DNA of 64,000 nt, taken from the NCBI GenBank assembly GCA_001695595.3, contig MBPM02000059.1, forward strand, positions 310,001 through 374,000. Reading direction: 5' to 3'. The stretch comes from Plasmopara viticola (Eukaryota > Oomycota > Peronosporomycetes > Peronosporales > Peronosporaceae). The stretch's first letter is position 1. The number at the start of each line of letters is the position of its first letter. Shown in pieces: positions 1-13,323 of this stretch. Under the pieces are notes generated by a model. The model saw nothing but the letters and a program-made list of their open reading frames with translations. It searched no databases and was not told where the DNA came from. The position numbers were made by a program, and so were the translations under genes.

Positions 1-3000
1 CGTCTTTAATCTTTTCCTAATCATTTGGCTAATTTTCTTATAACTCACATCCACATAAAGGAAGCTCGATACCCAAAAGCATAGTCAGTCGAGTGCAATT
101 AAATCATAGGCCTTGTAGTGTACAAGAAGTACTAGGCCGCCGAGAAGATAGCCTGTCGAGTACGCCTGGTGGTAGGTTGTAGCTGTTAAATAGATCTCCA
201 TTTCCAGCAAAAATATCGACAAGTGATTTGTAACGTCAATCACTGTTTATTATAAGGTGTCAAACACGATTTGTCCCGAGGGCGTCTTAAATTGTGAGCA
301 CACAACAATCCAATTCAAGCACATTCTATGAAAATGGGCCATGACACCCTAATTTTTGCTAGCAATATGAAGCACGAATGTTTCTAAAATAAATGGGGGA
401 TAGACGCAATTTTCTCAAGTCTCTATTGTGAGATCATATTCCTTCCCGAAGCAGATATCTAAAACAGAATATATTTGCAGGGCAAGGCATGCGACTGCTC
501 CGCTTAAAATGAAAGAAAGACGTACACGGAAGAAAGTCTTTGAATGTGTTTGTTAGAGATGGCAATGTACTTCTAGCTTCGTGACGTTCGGGGAAAGTTC
601 GGTTTTCTCAACCGGAAACAGAAAATTGTTCTATTGAAAATTGGGAAACTTTAATTCTCACTCAATCTTTAGAAGATCATCTTTCCACGCCGACATCGTG
701 CCAAAATTATCTAAAGTCGCCTTGCTTATTCCGCGTGTAGACCTTGATACTAGACTTCCAGTGGCAACTTTTGTAAAATTATAGCACGAATTCTCCTGTG
801 AAGCTTCACGCAGATGCAGCTGCCTGTGCACTGTGCCCTACCGCTCATGGCCGTGCTTGGTTCGTTCGACAGTTAATTTGTGATTCTCTTTAATCTGCAC
901 ATACAACTATTTACATAGATAAAAAAGGCTCAAACCCTGTTTATTACCGATAATCAACTTTAATAGACTGCACATGAATACCACACTCTAAGAACAATCA
1001 TTGTTAGCTTCTGTTTTTGAGTCAATACACAAATACCCAGTTTGCCTCGAATATATTTTGTTTCTTATCTATTCAAATTTGACTTTTCAAGCTTTCACGG
1101 CGAGATAGACTTTTATCGAGCAAGACAAAACGCGAAAAGTAGGGATTCAAACAGGTGACAAAATCGTGAGGATAAGTAAGATTATATTTTGTATAGCGAG
1201 GATGTATGATGATAGATTAGATTGACCAATCTTTGGGCCAGGAGGCTTGATGAAACGTGGGTTCTGACCTCTGTAGATTTATCTTGAAAATAGCAGGGTA
1301 GGTTCACGGCATTCATTTTGTAAGATTTTTTACATGTTGGCAGCATTGGTCCATAAAGAGTAGCTATCATGTCTGTGCAATATAGCTCCGTTAAAATATA
1401 GACGGGATGCGATGCAAAACCGTTCTCTGAGCGTCTCGAACAACCTTAAGGCTCAAAACTTGTCCTTGTCCGCAAATATGATTGACACTTAAAATATTCT
1501 TCATGTCACGGCAGGCGCGATGAAGCTTGAGAGATCAGAGCTCCACCAACTTGAAACTAACGCTTGCTAGATTTTATCTGATTGATTAGAAAAAGTGCTC
1601 CCCAAGGTAGTACAAATCAATTCTTTATCGATGAGATGGTTCAAAGTGCGTCATAGGCAGCGTATGATACGCCCGGGTTCACAAGTTCTTTTAAGCACAA
1701 AAAAAAGTTTGGTATACTAAAGCCAAAACAATTTTTTTAGATGTGGTGGTCAGAGATTAAACATCGAATCTGTTTCTTAAAATGAAGCTTAAACTCAAGA
1801 TTGACCTTCCGTCAGGCACAAAGTACTGTCTCAACAGAATAAATGCTTTATAAACCGATCATAGGAATTTGATGAATGTCTTCTTTGTCAATAGCAAAGG
1901 ATCACAGAAATCTAAGTTCTCGCTCTCGTCGACTCTCTGAGCTCAAAATTGAATAAAAAAGACGATTGACTGATGCTTACAAATAGCTATCAGTGCCGTG
2001 TTGCCTACATAGGCACCAATCCCGAGGAATTATCTGCTTAGCGACCTCTCCAGGTACCTTTTCGATTGTAAACTGGATCTGGCAGATGATACTTACCAAA
2101 TTGGAATCGGGACGTGAATGTAGATTCCACAACATCTAGTATGCCTATATAGTATTATTAGGGAAAGTAAGTTTTGTTACTAGGGATAGAAAGCGCCTCA
2201 GCGATGTCCACTCACCTGTGTTTTGACCTCTACTCACCCACGCATACGTTCACAATAGCGTTGCATGCAATAGTTCCAATGACGATGATCTCGGCACTGA
2301 AGACACATCAAACCCATCTTAAGCAAGTTTAATAGGTTCTGCAAGCCAATCAACGTCATGCTTAAATTGACGGAAGTTTTCTGCGAAAAATCCTCCGACT
2401 TACAGCAGCCGTGGGGTCCGTGTAACCCTCCAAAAGTAGATATTTGCTCTCACTCTCAACCCAAAATTTAAAATTGCTGATTTATCGATCTATTTGAAAT
2501 GGTATAAGTTATACGGACCTCACAAATCCTTTTTTCGAGTCTCATTTTGTCGATGATGAGGAAAACAGCACCAGGACGTTTCATTCCATAAAATGAGGAA
2601 AGCCCGTAGGTAGGGCCAGTTTTGTCTTTTTTTGATATAGTAAAGCCATTAATTTTTTTATGCAATATTTTGGATCATGCTATCGATCGTACAGTTCTAC
2701 ATTTTGATAAACACGATCAAGACCCAGCCATCTTGTTTTAGGCCAAGTTGCTGAAAGCTGCCAAATGGAGCTATCTGTATGCACAGATTGAATCCCGTGT
2801 GCAACATTCAAAATCTAAACGGTATGATGTCCATATGTATTTGTAGACAGCGACAAATACACCTCTTGTGTCTCAAGGTGAATGCCATTCTTAACAAAAA
2901 TCACTTGTGTGCTAAGTGCAAACAATGCAAGCTTTGTGCTTTTTCCCGCAAACCATATAAAAAGATTGCAATTCGAAAGCTTTATAGACAAAAGAACCCG

Positions 3001-6000
3001 TTACGTTTTCAAAACTAGTGCCAATTGAAAGCCACCAATGCGTTTCCTTGAAAAAGATGCCATGTTTGAGTGAATTTATTGCCGACAACTATCTTGTCGA
3101 TATTGCTTTAAGTATACAAAGAATTTGCTCACTGCAGTATGGGTCTCGGTGGCACAGTCTAGTTTGGTGTACCCAAATATGAAATGCTTTTGAAGACGCA
3201 CGGAAATTTGATCGGTAGACATCTGACTTATTTCTTGTCATGGCTTTAAGGCTTTTTGAGCGGACACATAAGTGATCATCAAGCATGTGTAAACTTGCAA
3301 AAAAGTGTCGAAGCTTTCATCCATCGATTTTTTTCACGGCGTCTCTCGTTATCAACAAATTCATGAAAATCTATTAGCTTGAGTTCTGTCTTTAATTTGC
3401 AAAATACCGTCGACAACCCGGGGGCCGTGATGTTTGTGTGCTGTTTCGTCAAGATGGTTCAATACGCACCACTTTGAGCCAGCATCGCTGGGAAGAAATT
3501 AGTGTTGTTGTTCGCGGGCTCAATCTCTTGAGACCAACTACTGGCGTGTTGGTACTTTCGCTAAATGGCTCAATAAACTATTGCTAGAAAGGCACTTCGT
3601 AAGTTGAATCCTTATGTACCACATACATATCCAGATCGATGCGGTTAACCCAAATTTTTCACGAAAAAGCGTTTATACTTGCAAAAATCGTGCTCAAGTC
3701 ATCAGCAAAGTAAAGTGTGTGATTGAGTGCGCTCAAGATATACAAGAAGAAGGAAAATCAAAATCGTTAATTGATGGTTGTAAGGAATTACGAGGTACAT
3801 TAAACCGCCATCATGTTCAGTATTTAGGATCTGGGGAAACATTGTTTGTTCGAACCTCTTACGGTCCTGTACACTGATAAACTATCAATCTTTCGGAGAT
3901 GACATCGACACCATTACTGCTCGCACTTTGATTCTCTTTTGCATTCTTATTGACCCCAACGCCTCTTCGACGCGTTGCCCCACGGTTGATTATTTAGTAA
4001 AGGTTTATAGGTGACCTTTAACTCATGATGATACCCGACACAGCCACTGTAATTATAGTCGTAAGGCTGAGATACGGAGAACTTGCGCTCTGAGCAGCTG
4101 GTCGAGATCAAGTCTCGCCCTTTTTTTATAACACAACTGAAGCTGTTGCTTTAACTAAATAAGTCTTAAAAACGGTGCTTTGTTTCCTCCCAGCCGGATG
4201 AGCTGTACCTCTATGTGAAGCGTATTTAAAAGCAAATTGTAGTCAAGGGTACTGTGAGCTTCTTGTAAAGTTACGTGATTATTCTGCCTTTGAAAGCTCT
4301 TTAAATTTGCTTGGCTGGCTTGATTTAAATACCATTTTGCTTCGAGACAAAGATAGTGAGCGCACTATGTAAAAGAAGCAGCTGACCTCAGCAATAGAAG
4401 CAAAAGCCGCTAGCGTGACATCGAACCCGAATATTTTTTTGCAATGAGTCTGCTTTGGTCCACTTATTATGCAATCAGAATCCAAAGAACCCTAGAGATA
4501 TATCTTATTCCAAAGTAAGTGTTTGAATATATAGTAGTTGTCTAGGATATTTGAAGAAAATTCCCGGACCATCCTTATTTTCGGTCCTCGTATGATGCCG
4601 AGTGATTTCTTTGGTAAAGTACTAAAAGCCAGAGCCATGCTTTTGTTTGATTGTACTAGAAAAGCGGCTTCTATTGGAAAGAAAGTTTAGTTTGTTGATG
4701 CCCGCGCGAAGTAGCGTTATGAGATTCGTGGAGTACAAAGCAGAAAAGCGTACTGATTTAAGTTATGACCTAATAGCACCCATCCGTAAGACCCTTTCCT
4801 TTATTGGTCTCCTCGGTTTTGAAATAGTGAGCAGACCACTCGCGGAAGACCAATTTTTGTTTGCACGCGGCGGTTGGCGAGCCGCACAGCCTAACGCCAA
4901 TCGATACCGCCTGCTGCTTTCTTGTTTTTTTTTCTGTTCCGAACCTTAGCCCCATAAAACGAGTATTTATTCATAGGGTGCGTTGAGGATTAAAAAAAAA
5001 ACGCTGTGTGTTTTATTGCCGTAACTGATAAACATTTTGGAGTTTACCCATGGCAGCGAGTCAACCATAAGGCCGAACACTTTGGTTTGATTGATAGAAC
5101 TATTTTAAGTGGCTTGGTCTTAAGTTTTCTTTGAGCCTTTTATTTGTACAAATAAATCTTTGAACGAGTTTACGCTCAAGCGATTTTGACACATTTTCTT
5201 TTCTTTTTCAATCCTTCTTTTAACAAGCGAAGGTGTCTGTGGGCCGCGACGTAATATTGATTAGCTTACACGGGAGCCTTGTAGATGCGTAAGCGACCGC
5301 CTTCGTTCGCACAAATCTTAATTACGCAAGATGTGTTTGGTCTACGGAGAGGTGGAAATACGACAGGAGTCGATAGTGAGCTTACACAGCAAGTGTCAGA
5401 AGATCTGCACTTGCCTCAAGATATAAAACAAGAGCGATTGCGGCGTGCTTTAAGGAAAATGAAAGTGTTGCGTTAACGAAAAGTAAACATGGGCCGTCTT
5501 TTGAGATTCCAAGATTAGAATGACAAAGCTTTACGGTTGCATCACAGCAGCCAGTATGATCGTTTAAGTTTTACCGCTCACGATAATTTGAGAATATTGG
5601 ATGTCAAATGTCAAAACAAGCAGCTATAAAATAGAGACGTTTGCTTTTACATAAGCAATACGCCTGGTCTTTTGTGAACGAAGTTTTCATTGACATTGAC
5701 TTCACAAAGCAAGCGGTGTTGTCAAGCATATGTCGTCTGCCCTAAAGCATCTGTAAATTGATGCTGTGGCTTGAGTGGTCAGTCAATCGACCCAAGACCG
5801 GAAGGTACCTGGTTTGATGCCCATAGAATTCGAATCAAAGCAGCCGAAATAGGTTATCAAAGTGGACGAGCAGTCACACCCAAATGTGTGTAAAAGGTGG
5901 GTGAGCTGGACGCCCCACGGACCCAAAGTGCCCCATAAAGTTATGAAGGTTTTCGATTTCGGTCTCAAAGCGGGTCGGGTATCGACCAGCTTCCCGCGCT

Positions 6001-9000
6001 AGATGGAGCTTACGCCTAGCACGTTAATTTCGATAGCTAAACTCATGCTTTAATGACAAGCTTTACGTCACTAAAGATCTTGATCATCAGGTACAGGGAG
6101 TCAGGAATAGATATGGTCGTCCAATATGTCGTGTGAGGTTGAATAAACGGCGTAAAGGAGCTGTGTCAAAAAAACGTGCTTTGAACCCATACAAATCTTT
6201 CAAACGCTTGCGATAGTTGTGATATCGGTAGACGTTGAATCGCTTATTACTAAACACTTCATTTGCGAGACAGGAAAATAAATGGAACTGGTTCGTAATC
6301 GAAGTGGCGTGAAATATTTACTTTTGATGAGCATTATGCTTGAGATTTTATTTCTTGATGGACCGCCCAATCGTTAGCACTTTTAAAAAAAATTGTTGAA
6401 GTCTTCCTCACGGAGTCTTGGAGGTAGGATAAAAGGTCAGCTAATGATATACATGCAAAAAGCTAAAAACACAGTATTATTATTGTCTCTAGGTCGCAAA
6501 GGCGAAGGAAGGAGCGAATAGAAATCAAGCTTAAAGGTGTGTATCTCACAGGGAAAGAAAAAAAACAGGTGCTTCTTGTAATCTTTGGCGCTGAGGCTTT
6601 TATCCTTCAACAACCCGTTAAGAAACACGCACAACTTAATTCGTGGTACAGACAATCATGAAACCGTCATGGTAAAGTTTTCACGATTAATGCAAAAAAG
6701 GACTGTTAAAGTCATTACTTTGAAATATTTCCAGAATGATCTTTAAGCGCAATCGAAACGAATCTGTTTTCTTCTGAAGCTTAATCGGTGATGTTTCGTA
6801 TTCGTTTTCACCTCACAGTCCTATCAGTGAACCGCAAGATCGCACTCTCCCGAATAGTGCTTCAAGTCTTGGCTGCCGCCGTCTTCATGTTGAAAAAAAT
6901 TGTACACTTGAGAAAACTGTGAGCTCTCAATTTGTCAGGACCGTGCACAAAGTAAAGCACTAGACATGGGGAATGGCACTTTAAGTTCAATTTTCTAAAT
7001 AAAGTAAATGTTTTAAGGTCGAAAAATCAAAAGAAAGACATATAAAAAAAGGAAAAATCTAAACTGTGGCTCAAAAATTATTATTAAATTGTAACTTTTC
7101 GCTTTTAAGTACGGCACTTGGTTCATGCAAAAGAGACCGTTTATCGAGTAATAAAGTTTTGCGCTTTCGGCTATGTGTGCAGCGATACCCGAATGAATTC
7201 GATACGGGCGTTTTCTTTCTACAATGTTTTTAACACTTTAGCCACGGGACGCGCGATGTTTTTTCAATCGGCTACCTGTTTTGCATCAAGGTATTAGATT
7301 GATGGAATATCTCTCATCACTGTTCGTTTCTACAGGTCTATAATACACCACGGGAGTTTTATATCCAATATTGAAAAGCGCAACATTAAACCAGATCGTA
7401 GTTATTTCAACATCTACTTTTTTAGAAGGAAGAGTATTTAATAAACTTTTGGATTTGCTTTGGGCGCGAAGAAGCTAAAAGGTGCCAGAGCATAGTGCTT
7501 GCGAATTTCTTTACTCTGAGTGCTGAACTACTGACAAATTTTTGAGGCGCTCGTTTGCATACCTAAGCCTTTTGAAGAGCATTTCCATTTAATCTAAGGA
7601 AGGCACAGTTTTCAGCAAGTCGAACAATGTATCACCATTAAATGGCCTCGTTTGCATGTATGCAGCGACAAACGAATGTTCCGTCGCAAATGTGAAAACC
7701 TTATCCGACGTGATCTTCTCGCTTGAGTATATTTAGCTTTTAGTATGTGTAGAGGAAGTCTCTGCCATAAATTCCGCAAATGGGTTGCAACATTCTCGTG
7801 TTCCGCATCCCCAACACGTGCTCAAGCGCAATAGACTCAATCGTTGCCTTTGCACGCGGCACCAACATTGTTGAAAGTTGTACTAGAACAATGTCGCCAA
7901 CGGTAAAATGCAAAGCACCATGCATGGAGCACGTAATTTTTGGTGATTGAATTGGTGACCATGTACGTCAGCATATCCGGAGCAAAGGTCTAGGAAGGCG
8001 GTTCATGTCAACAAGAGGGTCACCGCATACATTTGCGGATCATATAGTAATTCATCGTGAAGCGATTATTTCAGATTTGAATTCACCTGGGGTTTGATGT
8101 GACAAACCAGACATTTCAAAAGCTGCTTGGTGCCGAATGATGCGTTGCTCAAAACCGTTCTGTCCATGTGCCTGGGACTTACAATATAGCGACACCACAA
8201 CAGAAATTTGGGGTCGTGACGACGCATTGTGACTATGTACAAGAGATACTTTTGATTTTTTGTACACGAACACAGTCTTTAGGTATACTCGTTTTTTTTA
8301 CATCCATCTGTCCGCCTCCTTATATGTTGAATTCCAATGCACATGATCTGATTTTTTTTAGCAAAATCTCCTCGTCACGACTGTTTTTAGATTATGGATC
8401 GACCATGTGCACGGCCGAATGACTTAGAGGTTCACACGATGATTTTCTCTTGCTAAATCATTTGTTTTGCCATCAAAAGACAATTTATCTCTATCTCGCA
8501 CCTCATCGATAAATTCTGCTCTCTTTAAGATTATGGCGCTCGTCGCTGCAGCTTTAGAGGCGTACAATGTGTCCGTCATCTAATCCTGTCTAGTATGCAA
8601 GATAATGTAAAAGAAGCACCTATTTTCTAAAAGTATAATGTACTTGCGAAGATGAGTAGATACTTGACAAAATCGACATGGGTTTTGCAACTTCTACGAA
8701 ACAAAGGATGGTTCTATACTACCAGATAATAAAAAACCTTCTTACACAGTTGAGATGCTCTGAACTGGTATTTTTCTCTTTTAATCAAATTTAATCAACT
8801 TCCCTTCGGATGTTGGATGAAGCGCGATCTGTAATCGAATAGCGTAAAGAAAACGTCGGAGGTCGGTACGTTTTCAATCCAGTCGGTTGTGTGTGCAAAA
8901 CCAACGTCAGGTACGCAGCAGCGACGAAGGATAGGAATTATCTAATGGAAAATAGACTTATTGACCTAATGTTTGTATCAAGCAATGCCGACAGCAAAAT

Positions 9001-9739
9001 TCTTGTGTATCTATCATCTAAAAGTATAGGTATTATATATTTAGTCAGAAAAAATCACAGAAGGAGCTGATGCAGTACTACAGCCACATCCAAATTAAAT
9101 CCAGCAGCCTGGTCCCAAAAGAAGTAGATGACCGAGGTACTATAACGCACCGCCTGATTTCTAATGGGTTGCTGCAAACTGATGTGTCATGAAAAATGCA
9201 TTATGAAGTAGGCGATTGGGCAACAATAGTAATGAAGTCGCTGCCTTGAAGATCTAGCCAGCGTAGACTCTTTCTCGTACGCAGTCTTCATTCCAGGCTC
9301 GTTCTACATATTGTCCTAATTTTCAGGTGTAACCGATCATATTTGTGAAAGCAGACAACCGCTTTTTTCAGACTAATTTTCAATAAAAATTCAACACCGC
9401 ATCCTGACACAGAGCATACGAATAAAATTCAAATTGTAACGTGTACATATAGACATAAGGAAGTAGCCTCAAAGTGAGCTATAAAATTGAAAAGTTGCTG
9501 TTAGTACAAAAAAATGAAATTAATCATTCAAATCTCAAAAAATATCGGCTCATATTTTAGTTCAAAACCGCTACAATGTCGCTATTTCGGTAGCATGCAT
9601 CCTTCGTACAGTACAGATGGCAAGTAGTACAGCTTCAGCAGCTCTAATTTTTGCCATATGTACTTGCTTTTTTATAGCTTTCGACATCGTAAAATTTAGC
9701 TTTCGTTGGCCAGCTTCGTACAAAAACACGTTTAGCTAA
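1..9739. other. AT-rich gene-poor stretch
   Basis: No reading frame here shows a recognisable domain, a plausible exon chain or coding-like composition. The open frames are short (under about 100 codons), scattered on both strands and mostly rich in Lys, Phe, Leu and Ser, as expected for random AT-rich DNA. I see no tRNA-like cloverleaf or tandem array. It is probably old transposon-derived spacer, typical of gene-sparse parts of oomycete genomes; that origin is inference. Confidence 0.6.
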
Positions 9740-9904
9740 TTAAACACGTATTAATTTAACGACAACGGTTGTGGGGAGCAAGCGATTGTAACATAAGCTT
9801 ATTGACGGTCCATCGTCGGACGGGGCTAGGGCGGCGGGCTGGGCGAAGTCGGTCAAAGAAGAGATGGGATCTTTGCTCAAAGCAGACTGGGGAAGTGATA
9901 TCAA

Positions 9905-10126
9905 ATGGCTATTGCGTTGGCTGTCATGCTGGACAATGCATGTAGACATCAAGCACCTCTTTATTCGTCAGAACATGCAAGTAGGATTGTTGAAATCAGA
10001 TATATCGGCACGAAGAGTCAGCTTGCAGATATGCTGACGGAGGCGCTTGGAACCAAGAAGCTGAAGTATCTGCGCGAAGCCTCCGAAGTCAAGACCAAGT
10101 CAGCAACAGAGAATACACGGCGTTAG
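9905..10126 (+). pseudogene. Ty1/copia RNase H C-terminal relic
   Basis: The frame ends in a stretch reading RIVEIRYIGTKSQLADMLTE followed by ALG and a KLKYLR segment. This matches the conserved end of copia polyproteins, where 'I..RYV.T..QLAD..TK.LG...F..LR' closes the RNase H domain. Just upstream, in a different frame (about 9937-9978), HVDIKHLFIRQ matches the preceding copia motif 'KHIDI..HFIRE', so a frameshift separates the two halves. Only the last ~70 residues are recognisable. The region 9740-9900 is probably further decayed pol sequence but is not convincing alone. This is a dead fragment. Confidence 0.7.
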
Positions 10127-10164
10127 CGGTGAGTGGGAGTATAAAAACTACACCGCTGAATGCA

Positions 10165-10285
10165 TGTTAAAACAGGCGAATGGCGTCACAGTATTTATAA
10201 ATACGTCACACTTAGTAATTACATATGGTAGCCGTCCATTGGACAAGACAAATATATTCACTTCGGTTTTGCTTTCTACTCAACA
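10165..10285 (+). repeat. possible LTR remnant of the copia relic
   Basis: About 40 bp after the copia stop codon a TG...CA-bounded AT-rich stretch begins with TGTTAAAACA and ends with CTCAACA. Position and end dinucleotides suit a 3' LTR. No second copy is visible in the window, so the boundaries are guesses. Confidence 0.3.
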
Positions 10286-13200
10286 CTTCTCCCTTTTAAA
10301 TGAATATTCTTAGATTCCAATACGAGGTCACCATTCTAGATCATGCTGAGTTCGAGGAGGCTGACTTAAACTCGTGGCCACAGACTGAGGACGCTTAGTG
10401 TATGCTCATACAGCACCAAGCAAATAGATTTAATCCCCACTGCGCCCGTAAAGTCCAGCGAGATGATATCCATCGGGAGATACACATTTACTTATAATGT
10501 TCTCCATTTCCGATCATTGCCCCTTACAATCTTGGTTCAAGAACTTGAGGTGACCAATGCGCTTAGTTGAACGGGTTTCAATGAACCTAGTGTGCGCTAC
10601 AAACAGATTAGTGTGCTCGTTTGGAGCAAGGACGACATCTCGACACTTCTTCTCCGGGCCATGAGACCGTTCGTGCAATTATCGTAGACAAGACCGAAAC
10701 GCCAATACCATCTAGTCGCTTGTTACTACAGAGTTCGAGTGTCGTCAAAGTTAGCCTGGCGCTATGAAATCGGTGTCTTCAATTTTTAGCCGTAAAGTCC
10801 GCCAGTATGTTTGCAGATCGGAAAACCTTTGTCGGAGATAAATATATCGGTTGTTGACAAGCGCAAGCGTCATGAAAATGTGGTAAAAGAACTTCATCAA
10901 GGCAGATTGGTTGAGTGAAAGGAAGAGTGCTATAAAGTGTCTGAAAGCTGGAATGGACCTTGTGGTAGTTTTGTTCTAAATGAAGCATTGTGAAGATCGA
11001 TCGAAGGATATGTCGCATAGGTAGGGCACTTATTTTCACAGACTTTAATATTAAGGTCGTGGTGTTGAAATATAGTTGTTTTGATGTATTGGAGCGCGTT
11101 GCACACCCATGCTGCCTCATAGAAACTCCTGCATACTAAATTAACTTTAAACACAGATATTACTCAATTTAAGAAAAACAGATTAAAATAGTCGAATTAA
11201 ACAAAAAAAATCCGTACGAAGGCGCGCTCATTCTACTAGAAAAGCTATCTACTTTTTGCGTTGAGGCCAGTGAAAGCTTCGGTAATGGTGTCGTCTAACC
11301 AGTATTTAAGTTGAAACTATAATGCGCTGAGTTACAGCATAGAAAAGCAAACAAGGCTTTTAGGACTGTAAGGATCACTGATGAAGATGTAGTCGCTTGA
11401 TTAGATAGTGTTTAAAAAAATAGAGGTTTTTTTCTATACATCCTTCACTATCTTTGTTAAAAAACAAATGATGTATTGTTCGTCGCTGCGCCTTTTATAT
11501 TCGATCATCATCCGAGTGCTTGCCATATAAAAGCTGCAAGATGATGTGTACCAGTGTCTTGACACAAGCTACATATGTACAGCATAAGAGCGTTAACTCC
11601 GATCTCACGACAATGTCTCCAGACGCCTAGCAACATCTTAGTTGCATGGGATAGCTCTGCAATGTGACTAACAATGCTAATAGTGTATTGTGGTATAAAT
11701 TGCCAATCAATGGGCAGGCTTGGAAATCATCAAGAGTATGTATGTAGTGAGAGACCACTCTTTGGCTATAGACACACAAACGTTCTCAGACAGCGTTATA
11801 TGATCGCCAAATCGAGATCTGAAAGAAGAAAGCATAAGATATATGCTTTTGAACATTAAATTCGTCCCAAATAGATAGCGAACGGAATAAAACCCAAAAG
11901 CTCGACACCATCGTCGGTGCAGAACTTGTGTATATTGTCTCCATAACGTGGTCACTTCTACCACGCAATTTGTTACAACGAAACAATTTGCAGTAAAAGC
12001 TGGCTTCAAAAAAGTGAATCCTGGACACTTCATCGGTTTCTTTCTACCGATTTGAAATATCTATTGGCTAGAATCCTGAAGATACAATGGATTAGGATGA
12101 AACTGGTTTTTTAAATCTGGTCTATTCCGCATGGCAATTCCCTTAAGGTGAATTCGTCAAAAGACCCTGAATCTTTCTCAATGCCTACTATGTACAAGAT
12201 GCTGAGTGACTTTATAACACCTGGTATATGTTGTGCACACTTGCTAATATCTTAATTCTTTAAAGACTTCAGAACAATTTAGCCGCTATTTCACATCCTT
12301 CTTATGAGCACTTCGCACAGCTCGGAGGACATGCCGACCTTTATAGCCTGAAAAGTCAGCTTAATTGGAAGCCATCTTTAACGTCAAGGAGCAAACTTTC
12401 ATAATGATGTTTGAATTGTGCGTGCAAAGTCTATGGGCTCGATCTACGCAGCACAAGCTCAGTCAGCTCGGTTGTCGAATTTAAATTGAGGTCCAAGACG
12501 AGGGACTTGTTGGTTTACAGGAAGAAACCTTAGAATTTCTCATACACTAAGGCATTATAATTTTCATTAAGTGGGCAAAAAGACGGTCTTATCCCCCTAA
12601 GATCAGGTGCGCACAGCTTTGTACTTTCTCACCCACAAAATCATTTTACCGGGTGCCTTGTGGCCTTAATACTCATAGAAAAGCAGTCAGCGCTCACACT
12701 TTGATGATTGCAAGCAAGAGTGGCGTGAGCTTAAACAATACTACATAAATGTCGTAAACGGCCCCTGTCACTTCCCGAACAAGTACATTGCCTATGTATA
12801 TGCCAAGATTTCTCTTTGCGCGCACCCAACGCTAATGTGCAGGTAGCGATGATGAAATCTTGCTCCTTTTGAATGAAATAGATCGACAGGAACGCATCCA
12901 GCAGAATTTAGAGTAAGACGTCTTTATACTCGCGAACTCGGGCTCGACATTAACGAGTTTATAAGCAGCCGAGCAAATCAATGTCCACTACTTTAGCAGC
13001 GGCAAGCAAAAGACATTTTGGAAAGGACCAGCGAATGTAGACCCCATCTTGCCTAAAGCTTTGAAAGAAAAACACGCCTTTGTGGACTGCGAGATATTGG
13101 TCACCAGTAAAAGTGGAGCGCTTTTGGAAAAGAGAAATACGACACAGATAGTTTGCATAGTCACTGCATTGATTATTGAGCTCTCTAGAATCCCAAGAAG

Positions 13201-13323
13201 CTGTCTTGTACTTGCATGTGCCTTAGATTTCGATCTTTACGGACACGTATTTTTTTACCGAAGTAAAAGTTGGGCGTGGCTTTTATTATTAGCCAATCAT
13301 GTGAGCTACACTTTCAAGTAAAA
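10286..13323. other. gene-poor spacer upstream of DMAP1
   Basis: I recognise no gene. Two overlapping minus-strand frames near 10.8-11.15 kb and a plus-strand frame near 12.97-13.2 kb have slightly coding-like composition, but no motif I can name. The last ~200 bp must contain the DMAP1 promoter and 5' UTR. Confidence 0.5.

Noticed and set aside
7740..8273. Minus-strand frames containing FTVGDIVLVQ, similar to a gypsy integrase tail
   Set aside because: A single short phrase without the upstream core; insufficient.
1..9739. Search for secreted RXLR or CRN effectors in the gene-poor flanks
   Set aside because: No frame combined a signal peptide with an RXLR-EER or LFLAK-type motif.
10440..11150. 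Minus-strand stretches reminiscent of retroelement RNase H or integrase (MDIISLDFTGAVGI; EAAWVCNALQYIK)
   Set aside because: The resemblance is a few residues long with no ordered motif set; could be an old element but is not supportable by eye.
12960..13250. Plus-strand frame before DMAP1 that could be an extra 5' exon
   Set aside because: DMAP1 homology begins exactly at MSDVAQILGL and no splice arrangement is needed.
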